Assembly: GCA_027405735.1 (NCBI GenBank)
Contig: JAPEHQ010000015.1
Span: forward strand, 1,344,851-1,408,850
From: Mucor racemosus
Lineage: Eukaryota > Mucoromycota > Mucoromycetes > Mucorales > Mucoraceae
Length of the DNA: 64,000 nt
Reading direction: 5' to 3'
The notes under the pieces were generated by a model that was given only the letters and a program-made list of their open reading frames with translations, was not told the DNA's origin and ran no database searches. Of this stretch, positions 63,992 to 64,000 are shown one piece after another. Every line of letters begins with the position of its first letter. Within the stretch, counting starts at the first letter, position 1. The position numbers and the translations under genes were made by a program.

Positions 63992-64000
63992 AAATTTGAA

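Overview
The window reads as nuclear DNA of an early-diverging fungus, most likely a Mucoromycota/Mucorales species. This is inferred from the strong AT bias, the many short GT-AG introns (mostly 50-90 nt, often with CTAAC/CTAAT-like branch points) and the gene families: a fungal-type regulator, a metacaspase, a fungal phytochelatin synthase, a monofunctional CPSase large subunit and an RPB1 with a very regular CTD. No prokaryotic features are present.

Layout. 0-9.2 kb is a compact gene block: a 5'-truncated fungal-specific transcription factor (+), a metacaspase (+), a phytochelatin synthase (-), the SNARE YKT6 (-), a poorly resolved small minus-strand gene, and an unrecognised 214-aa protein (+). 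9.2-21 kb is gene-poor. It holds two almost identical copies of a ~1.2 kb dispersed repeat, a decayed relic of the satellite unit found at the right end of the window, two insertions with TGCAGT-type ends, a CACTA-like MITE and a dead fragment of a dynein intermediate chain gene. 21-24.6 kb carries the arginine-type carbamoyl-phosphate synthase large subunit. 26.8-36.9 kb has a 99-aa orphan, a REG1-like PP1 regulatory subunit (-), a 69-aa WWE-like protein and CDP-diacylglycerol synthase, separated by long empty stretches. 37-41.5 kb contains a third copy of the dispersed repeat and otherwise nothing clear. 41.5-50.5 kb contains RPB1 (7 exons, 1770 aa, 25 terminal heptads), a possible small minus-strand gene and an ankyrin-DysF-FYVE-RING protein. 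From 51.75 kb to the window edge lies a tandem array of a ~3.07 kb non-coding unit, four complete copies.

The genes do not form one pathway. They are housekeeping functions: transcription (RPB1, regulator), metal handling (phytochelatin synthase), membrane traffic and phospholipids (YKT6, CDS1, FYVE-RING protein), arginine synthesis (CPA2-type) and glucose-repression phosphatase targeting (REG1-type). All exon structures were derived by hand from splice sites and reading frame. The most unusual part of the window is its repeat biology: a macrosatellite, an interrupted old copy of its unit 40 kb away, and element insertions that can be proved by comparing the two. I did not find a convincing new multi-gene system.
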